NCBI GenBank assembly: GCA_013373175.1
Contig: JABXII010000020.1
Location: forward strand, 1-64,000
From: Campylobacteraceae bacterium
GTDB lineage: Bacteria > Campylobacterota > Campylobacteria > Campylobacterales > Arcobacteraceae
DNA length: 64,000 nt
Direction of reading: 5' to 3'
Positions 10,976-19,739 of this stretch are shown here, in pieces. The notes under the pieces were generated by a model. It searched no databases. It saw nothing but the letters and a program-made list of their open reading frames with translations, and was not told the origin of the DNA. The number at the start of each line of letters is the position of its first letter. Position 1 is the stretch's first letter. The position numbers were made by a program, and so were the translations under genes.

Positions 10976-11757
10976 ATTTAAATAGTAATAAAAATTTTGT
11001 AGATTATGTAACAAAGTTATATAAAAATGCAGATGAAGAAATTTTCTCTTTTGAATATGACAGTCAAAAATATTGGTTAAAAAAAGCAAGAACTACAAAA
11101 TCTAATTTAATACATAAACTTTTTTATAAACTAACTAATATAGATATACTATTACCTGTTGAAAAAAAGAGTGCTAAAGAGAGTTTAATATTTGAAACTT
11201 CAAAAATAGAAAGATTAAAAGAAATAGGCATTCAAACTCCTAATATAGCTTTTAAAAATGATGATTTTTTTGTATTAGAAGACTCAGGAAGAATGGTTAA
11301 TTCTTATATTAGGAAAAGAGATATAACAAAAGAAAAAATGTATTATTATATTGATTTGATGTTAAATGTATTAGCATTAATTCATAATAATAGTGAATAT
11401 CATGGTGGGGCCCAAGCAAGAAATTTTATATATAAAGAAGGAAAAGTTACAGTTATAGACTTTGAAGATAGTTTTGATAAAAATATTTCTTTAGAGACAT
11501 TGCAGTTTAGAGACTTGATTTTGTTTTTATTATCTCTAACAAAAACAAGAGCAAGTTTCGAATTAGATTATGATTTTATTATTAATGAATATATAAAGTT
11601 AGTACCAAAAAATAAAGACTTCAAATCTAAATTAAAAGATTTAGCGAATAAAATCTCTTTTCTTATAACTTTTAGCCAAAACAAATTTGTAAAGAAAATT
11701 ATTGGTAGAGATGGTGAAGGCTTTTTTAAACTATTTGTAGTTTTAAAAAATTTATAA
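10972..11757 (+). CDS. Kinase-fold protein of the LPS-kinase/Bud32-like type, catalytic Asp apparently missing
   Basis: The protein has the layout of a small protein-kinase-like sugar kinase (261 residues): a Lys pair in YWLKKAR (37-38), a hinge VLEDSG near 101-106, a catalytic-loop equivalent H144-GGAQAR-N151, and the metal-binding Asp163 in VIDFED. In active members the loop usually reads HxDxxxxN; here the Asp position is Gly146. It might phosphorylate LPS core sugars like WaaP/KdkA, use a variant mechanism, or be a pseudokinase. I chose ATG 10972 because it makes an ATGA overlap with dgkA; an in-frame ATG at 10948 would add eight residues and lacks a clear ribosome site. Confidence 0.65.
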   Translation: MNLNSNKNFVDYVTKLYKNADEEIFSFEYDSQKYWLKKARTTKSNLIHKLFYKLTNIDILLPVEKKSAKESLIFETSKIERLKEIGIQTPNIAFKNDDFFVLEDSGRMVNSYIRKRDITKEKMYYYIDLMLNVLALIHNNSEYHGGAQARNFIYKEGKVTVIDFEDSFDKNISLETLQFRDLILFLLSLTKTRASFELDYDFIINEYIKLVPKNKDFKSKLKDLANKISFLITFSQNKFVKKIIGRDGEGFFKLFVVLKNL

Positions 11758-11771
11758 GGCTGATTGTTATT

Positions 11772-13757
11772 ATGTCTAAGACATTAAATATTTTTAGAAA
11801 ACTAATTTTTGTACATATTCTATTTTTAATAGTAATGTCTCTTTTTAGAACAGTTTTTTTCTTTTATTATTCACCATTAAAAAGTTTTGATGGGTTTTAT
11901 CTAGATATTTTAAATGCTTTTATTTTAGGTTTTCGAATTGATTTAACTGTGATTGGATATATTCAAGCTATTCCAACTATATTATTAATAGTTTTATATT
12001 ATATAAAAAAAGAAGTACTATTAAACTATTTTGAAAAGTTTTTAATTTATTATCTATTTATATGTTTTTTTATAGTGAGTCTTCTTTTATGTGCTGACTT
12101 TGGTTTTTACTCATACTTTAAAGAACATATAAATATTCTATTTTTTGGTCTTTTGGACGATGATACAAAAGCTTTAATGATAACATTTTGGCAAAATTAT
12201 AATGTAATATTAATTTTAGCTATTTTCTTTTTTTATTTAGTTATTTTATTTTTTTGTATTAAGAAAATATTTTTAATAAAGAATAAAAACTATAACTCTT
12301 TTTTAGGTCTTAAAGTAGCTAGTTTTATTTTTATAACTTTTTTTATATTAAACTTTTTAGTAATTAGAGGAACATTAGGAATGTATCCTTTAGGAAAAAT
12401 GATTCCTAATATTTCTACAAATGAGTTTATAAATAAAATATCACAAAATGGTTTTAGAGCCTATACAAATGCCTTAAGTGCAAGGGAAAAATATCTTGCA
12501 AGAAAATATGATTTACTTAAAGCAACAGGATATAAGGGAAAGATAGAAAAAGCTTTTGAAGTTTATAAAGGTACAAGTGATATAAATAGAGAAGACTTAT
12601 TAAAAAATATTACATACAAAACAAAAAAAATTGATAATAGAAATTACAATGTTGTAGTTTTAATGGTAGAAAGTTTTGGTATGCCAATTTTAAAATACCA
12701 AAGTGAAAAATTTAATATATTAGGAGAATTAGAAAAACATTTTAAAGAAGATACTCTTTTTACTAATTTTATATCTGAAGGTGATGGTACAATCTCAAGT
12801 TTACAAGCACTTCTTTTAAATATCCCTCATAGACCTGCCTCTTTTGCTTTTTCTCAATCAATATATAAACAAACTGAGTTTACATATTCTCCTGCATTTC
12901 TTTATAAAAAACAAGGTTATCAAACAAGTTTTATATATGGTGGTGACTTAAGTTGGAGAAGTTTAGGTCAGTTTGTTAAACACCAAGGTTATGATAATGT
13001 AGAAGGTAAGATAAATATCTTTAATCATCTTGAAAATATTACAAAAGATAAAGATGTGTATTTTCATCCTTGGGGCATATTTGATGAGTATTTATATTCT
13101 CATATTCTAAAGAAACTTGAAAAAAGTGATAAAAAACAATTTATAGTAGCACTTAGTACAAATAATCACCCTCCATATAATATTCCTAACGACTATAAAT
13201 CAAAAAGTTTAATATATAATAATGAAATAAAAAAACATATCACAGGTGATTTTGATTTAGCACAACAAAGATTTAAGTCATATGCTTATGCTGTTGATCA
13301 AGTAGGAGTTTTCCTTGATAAATTTAAAAAGACTAAATTTAAAAATAATACAATAATTGTAGTTACTGCTGACAATAATACTATTGATGGAATTATGGAG
13401 TATGATAATAATAAACTTTTAAATTCAAAAAATATTCCTTTATACTTTTATTTACCAAATGAGTTGAAAAGTAAATTAAATATAGATACAAAGGTGGCTG
13501 GTTCTCATAAAGATATTTTCCCTACACTTTACAATTTAACATTAAAAGATCAAAATTATATTTCCATTGGTAGAAACCTTTTAGATTTATCTATTGAACA
13601 CTTTGGTTTCAATGGTTCAAGAATTGTAAATACAAAAGAAAATACATATAAAATTAAAAGTTATAATGATAAAGATATAATTACTGAATACTATAAGGCA
13701 TCATTGGCAATATCAGAGTTTTTAGTTAAAAGTGAATATATAAAAGGTAAAAAATGA
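11772..13757 (+). CDS. LtaS/OpgB-like sulfatase-family phospho-alcohol transferase
   Basis: This integral membrane enzyme has five or so transmembrane helices in the first 200 residues and a periplasmic alkaline-phosphatase-like domain after about residue 290. Metal ligand Glu300 (LMVESFG) and the presumed nucleophile Thr340 (EGDGT) match the LtaS/OpgB family, in which a Thr takes phosphoglycerol from phosphatidylglycerol. A second metal motif TADNN appears near 530 where relatives have GDHG-like residues. The likely job is adding phosphoglycerol or phosphoethanolamine to LPS core or another periplasmic glycan. Length 661. It sits 14 nt after the kinase-fold gene and 4 nt overlaps the next glycosyltransferase. 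Confidence 0.82.
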   Translation: MSKTLNIFRKLIFVHILFLIVMSLFRTVFFFYYSPLKSFDGFYLDILNAFILGFRIDLTVIGYIQAIPTILLIVLYYIKKEVLLNYFEKFLIYYLFICFFIVSLLLCADFGFYSYFKEHINILFFGLLDDDTKALMITFWQNYNVILILAIFFFYLVILFFCIKKIFLIKNKNYNSFLGLKVASFIFITFFILNFLVIRGTLGMYPLGKMIPNISTNEFINKISQNGFRAYTNALSAREKYLARKYDLLKATGYKGKIEKAFEVYKGTSDINREDLLKNITYKTKKIDNRNYNVVVLMVESFGMPILKYQSEKFNILGELEKHFKEDTLFTNFISEGDGTISSLQALLLNIPHRPASFAFSQSIYKQTEFTYSPAFLYKKQGYQTSFIYGGDLSWRSLGQFVKHQGYDNVEGKINIFNHLENITKDKDVYFHPWGIFDEYLYSHILKKLEKSDKKQFIVALSTNNHPPYNIPNDYKSKSLIYNNEIKKHITGDFDLAQQRFKSYAYAVDQVGVFLDKFKKTKFKNNTIIVVTADNNTIDGIMEYDNNKLLNSKNIPLYFYLPNELKSKLNIDTKVAGSHKDIFPTLYNLTLKDQNYISIGRNLLDLSIEHFGFNGSRIVNTKENTYKIKSYNDKDIITEYYKASLAISEFLVKSEYIKGKK

Positions 13758-14917
13758 ATATAGCAGTAATTGTTAGAAGTTTAAAATATGGTGGAATGGA
13801 AAGGGCTGCATGTAATCAAGCAGATGCTTTTTATTTAGCTGGACATAAAGCAGATTTGATATATTTTTCTAACAAAGAAAAACAGATTGAGCCACGACAA
13901 AAAAATGTAAATGTAATCCAGATGGATTTAAACTCTCTTATGAAAAGTGATTTTCAAGGTAAAGTTTGGGATATATTTGCACGCTTTATTAATGTATTTT
14001 TTAGAAAAACTTACCCTATGTTAAAAGGTTTTTATACTAGTAAGATATTTAAAGAAGAGTTCAAAAAGTTAGAAAAAGAAGAAAAATATGATTTAATTTT
14101 AATTAGAGGTCAAGGGACTTTTGAACAAATTTGGCAATTCAAAGATAAAAGAAGTGTTAGAATTTGCGTAAATGTATCAAAGAAAAACGAATCATCTTTT
14201 TTAGATAAACTAATGAGTAAATGTTATTATAATGATGTACGAGTTAATTGTAACTCTGATGGTTCTAGAGAATTTTATGTAAAAAAATTTAAAAGAGAAA
14301 ATATAACTCCTTTATCTTTAGATTCAATAAAAAATCCTTTTTTTACAGATAAAGTAATTGCTTTATCAAATGAAGAAAATGAAAGAATACCAAATGAACC
14401 ATATATTTTAGGCTTAGGTAGACTTGTAAAGACTAAAAATTTTGAATTATTAGTTGATAGTTATTTTGAATTAAAAACCAAATTTAATTTACCACATAAG
14501 CTTGTTCTTGTTGGAGATGGAGAAGATAAAGAGTTTTTAGAAAGTAAATGTAAGTCTTTAGGAATAGAAGATGATGTTTTATTTGTTGGATATGAAAGCA
14601 ATCCTTACCCTTGGATAAAGAACTCAGAAATAATAGCCTTTACTTCAAAAAAAGAAGGTTTATCAAATGTTTTAATTGAAGCAATGTGTTGTAAAACTCG
14701 AATATTGATTACTAAATCTCCAGGAGGAATGCTTGAAATGATGCAAGGAGAATTATCTAATAATATTGCAGAAAATGATAAAGAGGATATTTCTAAAAAA
14801 ATAGTAAATATTTTAAATAAAGAAAAAGAGTATTATTTTGAAGATTATGAAAAAGCTTTATCTTTGTTTGAACCCTCGAAAGTTGTAAACAAATGGTTAG
14901 AGAAATATGTTAATTAG
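13754..14917 (+). CDS. Glycosyltransferase, GT4-type (GT-B fold)
   Basis: A 387-residue retaining-type glycosyltransferase. The N-terminal Rossmann domain starts IAVIVRSLKYGGMERAA, with the glycine-rich acceptor loop common in GT4. The C-terminal donor-binding domain shows GLGRLVKTKNFELLV, LVGDGED and a nucleotide-sugar motif with SKKEGLSNVLIEAM, where the EGLSNVLIEA stretch corresponds to the EX7E motif. It most likely adds a hexose or similar sugar to the LPS core from a nucleotide donor in the cytoplasm. Donor and acceptor cannot be named from sequence. It overlaps the upstream membrane transferase by 4 nt. Confidence 0.85.
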   Translation: MNIAVIVRSLKYGGMERAACNQADAFYLAGHKADLIYFSNKEKQIEPRQKNVNVIQMDLNSLMKSDFQGKVWDIFARFINVFFRKTYPMLKGFYTSKIFKEEFKKLEKEEKYDLILIRGQGTFEQIWQFKDKRSVRICVNVSKKNESSFLDKLMSKCYYNDVRVNCNSDGSREFYVKKFKRENITPLSLDSIKNPFFTDKVIALSNEENERIPNEPYILGLGRLVKTKNFELLVDSYFELKTKFNLPHKLVLVGDGEDKEFLESKCKSLGIEDDVLFVGYESNPYPWIKNSEIIAFTSKKEGLSNVLIEAMCCKTRILITKSPGGMLEMMQGELSNNIAENDKEDISKKIVNILNKEKEYYFEDYEKALSLFEPSKVVNKWLEKYVN

Positions 14918-14929
14918 TAGGAGTTTATA

Positions 14930-15934
14930 ATGTTCGATGATTTGAATTTTCTTGATAAAAGTATAGCATATAATATATATATAGTTAGAACTCCTTTTCA
15001 ATTTATTAATGCCTATGAAACATTAGATTATTTTAAAACAAAAAACAATATTTTAGTAATAATTGATAATGGAACTGCAAATAATAAAAAACAGCTAACT
15101 CAACAATTAGATGAAAAATATTGGGATTTAATTATTCGTTTTGGAGACCAAGATTCTAGTAACTTTATGAATTATGTAAACTTAATTAAAAAAATTAAAA
15201 AATTAAATATTGAAACACTATTTACAAGTAGTGGTTTTAATAAAATGCAGCAAATAATAATTGCAAATGTTAACTCTAAAAAAACATGTTTTTTTGACCA
15301 AGGAACTGGAACAATATTAACTTACAAACTTTTCAAAAATAATGAAATTAATAAGTTTAATTTAAAAAAATTGAGATTTATTTTTCTTGGATTAAAAACA
15401 AAAATTGATAAGCAAATAGATTTCTTTACAATGTTTGATTTTAAAGACTTAGAAAAGTCAAAAATTTATAGAAATAATTATGACTTTGCAAAGAAAAAGT
15501 ATAATCTAAACAATAAAAAAATAGTCGATGAAGTATTCATTATAGGACAAAAATTAGTTAAATCAAAAATGGTAACAGAAAAAGAGTATTTTATTTATTT
15601 AGATAATATTTTGAATAAATATAAAGGCTTTAAAATTAATTATCTTATGCATAGAACTGAAGATAAAGAGTATCTACTTAAAAATGCTTATGATAAAAAA
15701 ATGAATTTACTTGATAGTACAAAACCTGGAGAATTATATTTTTTAGAAATGGATATTCAACCTAAATATATTATAGGGAATGTTTCAGCCTTGCTTATCT
15801 CATTAAAATATATATTTAAAGATATTAATATTATTTCTTATAAATTTAAAGATAAAAGATTTTTAGCAAATACTGAATACCAATTAGCTTATGACAATAT
15901 GAGTGTAAGTGGAATAAAGATTATTGAATTATAA
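14930..15934 (+). CDS. Sialyltransferase-like (GT52-type) glycosyltransferase, paralogue 1
   Basis: A 334-residue protein with the pattern of GT52 and related CMP-sialic-acid transferases. It opens with an IVRTPFQFINA motif at the first strand. It has a D/E-x-G-type loop (DQGTGT near 124) and a YLMHRTED segment resembling the HxR/HP-type CMP-binding motif. A GNVSALL segment near 285 occupies the position of the conserved Ser motif. It is clearly paralogous to the minus-strand gene at 22046-23062; both share FTMFD, IIGQ, MHR and GELYF blocks. It may transfer a CMP-activated ulosonic acid to the LPS core. Assignment to GT52 is by motif recognition, not by alignment. Confidence 0.6.
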   Translation: MFDDLNFLDKSIAYNIYIVRTPFQFINAYETLDYFKTKNNILVIIDNGTANNKKQLTQQLDEKYWDLIIRFGDQDSSNFMNYVNLIKKIKKLNIETLFTSSGFNKMQQIIIANVNSKKTCFFDQGTGTILTYKLFKNNEINKFNLKKLRFIFLGLKTKIDKQIDFFTMFDFKDLEKSKIYRNNYDFAKKKYNLNNKKIVDEVFIIGQKLVKSKMVTEKEYFIYLDNILNKYKGFKINYLMHRTEDKEYLLKNAYDKKMNLLDSTKPGELYFLEMDIQPKYIIGNVSALLISLKYIFKDINIISYKFKDKRFLANTEYQLAYDNMSVSGIKIIEL

Positions 15935-15935
15935 A

Positions 15936-15946
15936 TATAATATAAT
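15936..15946 (+). promoter_or_regulatory. Overlapping TATAAT boxes upstream of the HAD gene
   Basis: Two overlapping TATAAT hexamers (15936-15941 and 15941-15946) lie about 30-40 nt upstream of the ATG at 15976, in one of the few real intergenic gaps of this block. The leader contains an AGAGAAAGAGAAG purine run as ribosome site. This could be an internal promoter for the HAD-to-fusion gene set. The AT-rich context makes chance occurrence quite possible. Confidence 0.35.
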
Positions 15947-15975
15947 AAATATATAAATTAAAGAGAAAGAGAAGA

Positions 15976-16611
15976 ATGATAAAAGTAATTTTTTTTGATT
16001 TTGATGGCGTTATTTTAGACTCAATGCCAATAAGAGACTATGGTTTTAGAAAAATATTTGAAAATTATCCTAATGAGCTAGTAGATAAATTGATTTCTTA
16101 TCATCAATCAAATGGTGGATTATCAAGATTTCATAAGATTAGATATTTTTATAATGAATTATTAAAAAAAGATATTTCTGAAGAAAGAATAGAAGAATAT
16201 GCAAATAAGTTTTCAGAAATAATGAAAGAACAACTTACCAATAAAAAATATTTAATTTCACAAACAGTAAATTTTATTCAAAAAAACTATAAAAACTATA
16301 ACTTACATATAGTATCTGGTTCAGAACAAAATGAATTAAGATATTTATGTGAAAAACTTGATGTATCAAAATACTTTATTACAATAGAAGGCTCTCCTAC
16401 ACCTAAAAATGATTTAGTAAAAAATAGATTAAAAAATGAGAGTTATAATTCAAATGAAGCAATACTTATTGGTGATAGCATAAATGATTATGAAGCAGCA
16501 AATATTAATGGTTTAAAATTCTTTGGTTTTAATAATATTGAATTAAAAGAAAAAGATGAGTATATAGATAGTTTTGAAAAGTTTGATATAAAGGATTTTT
16601 CTTGCAAATAG
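15976..16611 (+). CDS. HAD-superfamily phosphatase, subfamily I
   Basis: This is a soluble 211-residue hydrolase with motif I DFDGVILDS near residues 8-16, motif II IVSGS near residue 116, and motif III/IV GDSINDYEAA near 167. These are the nucleophile Asp and metal-site residues of phosphoglycolate-phosphatase-like HAD enzymes. A helical cap domain lies between motifs I and II. In this setting it could dephosphorylate a sugar-acid phosphate, in the way KdsC or the NeuB-linked phosphatases do, possibly serving the aldolase/CMP-synthetase fusion 3 kb downstream. That link is inferred from proximity. It overlaps the next gene by 10 nt. Confidence 0.8.
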   Translation: MIKVIFFDFDGVILDSMPIRDYGFRKIFENYPNELVDKLISYHQSNGGLSRFHKIRYFYNELLKKDISEERIEEYANKFSEIMKEQLTNKKYLISQTVNFIQKNYKNYNLHIVSGSEQNELRYLCEKLDVSKYFITIEGSPTPKNDLVKNRLKNESYNSNEAILIGDSINDYEAANINGLKFFGFNNIELKEKDEYIDSFEKFDIKDFSCK

Positions 16612-17891
16612 CTGAAAATAAAAAGTATGATTGGTATACTTATTATATATTTTTTTATATATTCATAACACCTTGGCATTTTTCAAAAGCTCAATTATCT
16701 ATATCGTCTTCAATTGCATTGATTTGGACTATATTTAAATATAAAAAAGAGCTAATATTAAAAATTAAAGAGTATATCAAATTTTTACCTATACTTTTAA
16801 TGTTTTTATTTTTTGCATATTCTTATTTAAGTTCTTTATGGAGTGAACCTATTTCAAAAGGTTTTGAACACGTAACTAACTTTTATAAATATTACTTTAT
16901 GATCATTCCAATTTTATTAGTTTCTTTAAATAAAGAAAATGCAATAAAAGCATTTAAAATTCTTATTATAAGTTTTAGTTTATATGGAATATATACTTTT
17001 TTTATTTATTTTGGAATTTTAAATGATAATAACATGTCTTTTTTATATAATGATGAAAATGGATTTAATTCTTATAATCCTACTGGCCATTTAAGATATT
17101 TAATTGTTTCCCAATATATGGTGATTGCATTCTTTTCTGGTATTTTATTGTCATCCTATTCAAAGAATAAAAAAGAAAAATCTTTATTTATTATAGTATC
17201 TTTAGTATCTTTTATATCTTTATTTATTAATAATAGTCGAACGGCTCAATTATCATTTATAGTAATACTTTTAATTTTAATAGTTTTATTTTTCAAAAAA
17301 AGTATTTTCAAAATTAAGAACATAATATTAATTTCTATTGTTTTTATTTCAATTATATATTTTGTGCAAGGTAATAAACTTGAACGATATAAAACATCAT
17401 ATAAAGAATTAAACCAGGCAATAACAAATAATACTTATGATGGTAGCTTTGGACTAAGACTTTATTTAACAAAAACAGGATTAGAAATTTTTTCAAATAA
17501 TATATTATTTGGTACAGGACCAAAAGATAATAGAATGCTTCTTATGGATATTGCAAGAGAAGATCCTCATTATAAAGGAGCAAAAAATGAGAAAGATCTA
17601 CTAAATCATTTTCATAGTGAACAAATGGATACTTTAACCGCATATGGTCTAGTAGGTTATTCTTTACTATTTTTTAGTATTATTTTATTAGTTTATAAGT
17701 TAAGAAAAGAACCTTTATATTATTATTTAAGTTTATCAGTATTTTCAACACTATTTATTAATTCTTTTGCAAATAAAACTTTATCAGTAAAACCTTTAAA
17801 TTATGTCTATATGATACTATTTATTCTTTTTGTTATAATTGCATATAAATTAGAGAAAGAAGAAAAGGAAAAAATTGAAAATAACAGCTAA
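16602..17891 (+). CDS. O-antigen ligase-like (WaaL/Wzy) membrane protein
   Basis: A 429-residue integral membrane protein with about ten to twelve predicted transmembrane stretches and a large hydrophilic loop around 245-340. That is the layout of the Wzy_C/O-antigen ligase family. The segment NNSRTAQLSF before a long hydrophobic helix is the conserved Arg region of this family, and the loop contains the usual GLRLYLTKTGLEIF pattern. In the middle of core genes, a ligase (WaaL) joining O-chain or another glycan to the lipid A-core is the better guess; the second membrane protein of this type at 57919 lies among O-chain genes and is the better polymerase candidate. Start is TTG with an AAAGG site. 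Confidence 0.72.
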   Translation: MQIAENKKYDWYTYYIFFYIFITPWHFSKAQLSISSSIALIWTIFKYKKELILKIKEYIKFLPILLMFLFFAYSYLSSLWSEPISKGFEHVTNFYKYYFMIIPILLVSLNKENAIKAFKILIISFSLYGIYTFFIYFGILNDNNMSFLYNDENGFNSYNPTGHLRYLIVSQYMVIAFFSGILLSSYSKNKKEKSLFIIVSLVSFISLFINNSRTAQLSFIVILLILIVLFFKKSIFKIKNIILISIVFISIIYFVQGNKLERYKTSYKELNQAITNNTYDGSFGLRLYLTKTGLEIFSNNILFGTGPKDNRMLLMDIAREDPHYKGAKNEKDLLNHFHSEQMDTLTAYGLVGYSLLFFSIILLVYKLRKEPLYYYLSLSVFSTLFINSFANKTLSVKPLNYVYMILFILFVIIAYKLEKEEKEKIENNS

Positions 17892-18618
17892 TATAATTAC
17901 ATTAAATGAAGAAAAAAATATAGAAGCTGTAATAAAATCAGTAAAAGAGGTTTGTGACGAGGTTTTAGTAGTTGACTCATTAAGTACTGATAAAACTTGT
18001 GAAATTGCTGAAAACTTAGGTGCAAAAGTTATAAAACAAGAGTATTTAGGCGATGGCCCTCAAAAAGCTTTTGGGGAACCACTTGCAAAATATGATTGGG
18101 TACTAAGTATTGATGCTGATGAGAGATTAGATTTAAATGCAATTGAAGAGATTAAAAAACTTGATTTAGATAATACACAATATGATGGGTTCTCTTTTGC
18201 TAGAAAAACTTATGTAGGAGATAACTTTATAAAACTTTGGTATCCAGACAGAGTAACAAGACTTTATAATAGAGAGAAATGTGGATATTCAAAAGTAAAA
18301 GGTCATGCAAAGGTTGAAGCTAAAAATATTTGTGATTTAAAAGCTGATATGCTTCATTACTCTTATGAAGATTACATTCATATGATTAGAACAACTGAAA
18401 AGTTTATAAAAAGGGGAGCTCAGATTTCATACGATGCAGGAAAAAGAGCAAACTCTTTTGATCCTTTTATTCATGGAGTAGGAGCTTTATTTAAGGCTTT
18501 AGTTCTAAAAGGTGGAGCTTTTCATGGAATTAATGGTTGGAATGTAGCTGTAATTTCTGCATATAGTTCTTACATGAAATATGCTTTAATGCTTGAGATG
18601 CAAAAGAATGAAAAATAA
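17875..18618 (+). CDS. Glycosyltransferase family 2, WaaE/KdtX type
   Basis: This 247-residue GT-A enzyme begins TANIITLNEEKNI, has the VVDSLSTDKT loop near 33-42 and the metal-binding DADERLD motif near 83, all typical of the WaaE/LgtF branch of GT2. Members of that branch add a beta-1,4-linked glucose or similar to the first heptose of the inner core. C-terminal half carries GALFKALVLKGGAFHG, an amphipathic, possibly membrane-associated stretch also common in the branch. TTG start with an AAGGA site 17 nt inside the preceding gene. Cytoplasmic face of the inner membrane. Confidence 0.87.
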   Translation: MKITANIITLNEEKNIEAVIKSVKEVCDEVLVVDSLSTDKTCEIAENLGAKVIKQEYLGDGPQKAFGEPLAKYDWVLSIDADERLDLNAIEEIKKLDLDNTQYDGFSFARKTYVGDNFIKLWYPDRVTRLYNREKCGYSKVKGHAKVEAKNICDLKADMLHYSYEDYIHMIRTTEKFIKRGAQISYDAGKRANSFDPFIHGVGALFKALVLKGGAFHGINGWNVAVISAYSSYMKYALMLEMQKNEK

Positions 18619-19705
18619 TAAGATTTTAGAAGTTTGTTTATCTCCTGATTTAGGAGGTTTGGAGCTTTATATGAGTAGATGTACAAATGAATTATCAAAG
18701 AGTTTTGATGTTTCGTGCTTAGTCGCTTCAAAATCAAAACTTAAAGATTTCATTCAAGATGTTCAAAAATTTGAAATAAATAGAAAAAGTAGCTTTTCTA
18801 TAAGTGCATCTTTGAAATTAGCAAAAATCATTGATAAACAAAATATTGATATTATTCATCTTCATTGGACAAAAGACCTTCCAATTGTTGTGCTTGCTAA
18901 AATCTTTTCAAAAAGAAAACCAAAGATTGTACAAACAAGACATATGACAATGACAAGATTTAAAAGTGATTTTTATCATAAGTTTTTATATAAAAATATT
19001 GATACAATTATTTGTGTTACAAAAGCTTTAGAAGAGCAAATAAAAAAATTTATTCCCCAAAATATTAGACCTAAAACTTTAACTTTATATCTTGGAGCAA
19101 ATGAAAGTAAATTTTTAAGCAATGAACAAATACGAGACTTCAAACAAGAGTTAAAAGTAGAAGACTCTTTTATGTTAGGACTTATTGGAAGAATTAATGA
19201 GTTTAAAGGGCAACATTTACTTATAGAAGCTATGAAAATTTTAAAAGCAAAAGAATTAAATATCAAAGCTTATATTATTGGGTCTCCTATGAGTGAAGAT
19301 TATTTACAGCAGTTAAAACAAAAAGTTAAAGATTTTAATTTAGAAGAGCAAGTTATCTTTGTAGGTTTTACAAAAGAACCAGCAAAGTTTATGCAAGCTT
19401 GTGATGTAGTTTTAATGACTTCAAAAAATGAAACTTTTGGTTTAGTTACCATTGAAGCCATGAGAAATGGTAGCTGTGTTATTGGTTCAAACTCTGGTGG
19501 AGTTTTAGAGATAATAGATGATGAAAAAACTGGGTTATTATTTGAAAGTGGAAATTATGAAGATTTAGCTTTAAAGATAGAGAAGCTATATAAAGATGAA
19601 GCTTTAAGAGAAAAACTTGCTAAAGCAGGACAAAAAAAAGCAGAAGAGTTTTTTGATAATAAAAAACAGTTTGATAAGTTAATTAATTTCTTTAAAGAAT
19701 TTTAG
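18608..19705 (+). CDS. Glycosyltransferase, GT4-type
   Basis: A 365-residue GT-B enzyme. The acceptor loop is DLGGLELYM near the N-terminus. The donor domain shows LIGRINEFKGQHLLIEA, IIGSPMSEDY, VIFVGFTKEPAKFM and a KNETFGLVTIEAM motif with the two Glu residues of EX7E. It probably extends the LPS core in the cytoplasm; donor unknown. I preferred ATG 18608 (MKNNKILEV) over a TTG at 18593, since the ATG places GLELYM at the family-typical distance and has a GAGATG site before it. It overlaps the GT2 gene by 11 nt and is followed 34 nt later by the fusion gene. Confidence 0.86.
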   Translation: MKNNKILEVCLSPDLGGLELYMSRCTNELSKSFDVSCLVASKSKLKDFIQDVQKFEINRKSSFSISASLKLAKIIDKQNIDIIHLHWTKDLPIVVLAKIFSKRKPKIVQTRHMTMTRFKSDFYHKFLYKNIDTIICVTKALEEQIKKFIPQNIRPKTLTLYLGANESKFLSNEQIRDFKQELKVEDSFMLGLIGRINEFKGQHLLIEAMKILKAKELNIKAYIIGSPMSEDYLQQLKQKVKDFNLEEQVIFVGFTKEPAKFMQACDVVLMTSKNETFGLVTIEAMRNGSCVIGSNSGGVLEIIDDEKTGLLFESGNYEDLALKIEKLYKDEALREKLAKAGQKKAEEFFDNKKQFDKLINFFKEF

Positions 19706-19739
19706 TTAACATATTTCAATTATTTAAAAAAGGAAAGTT

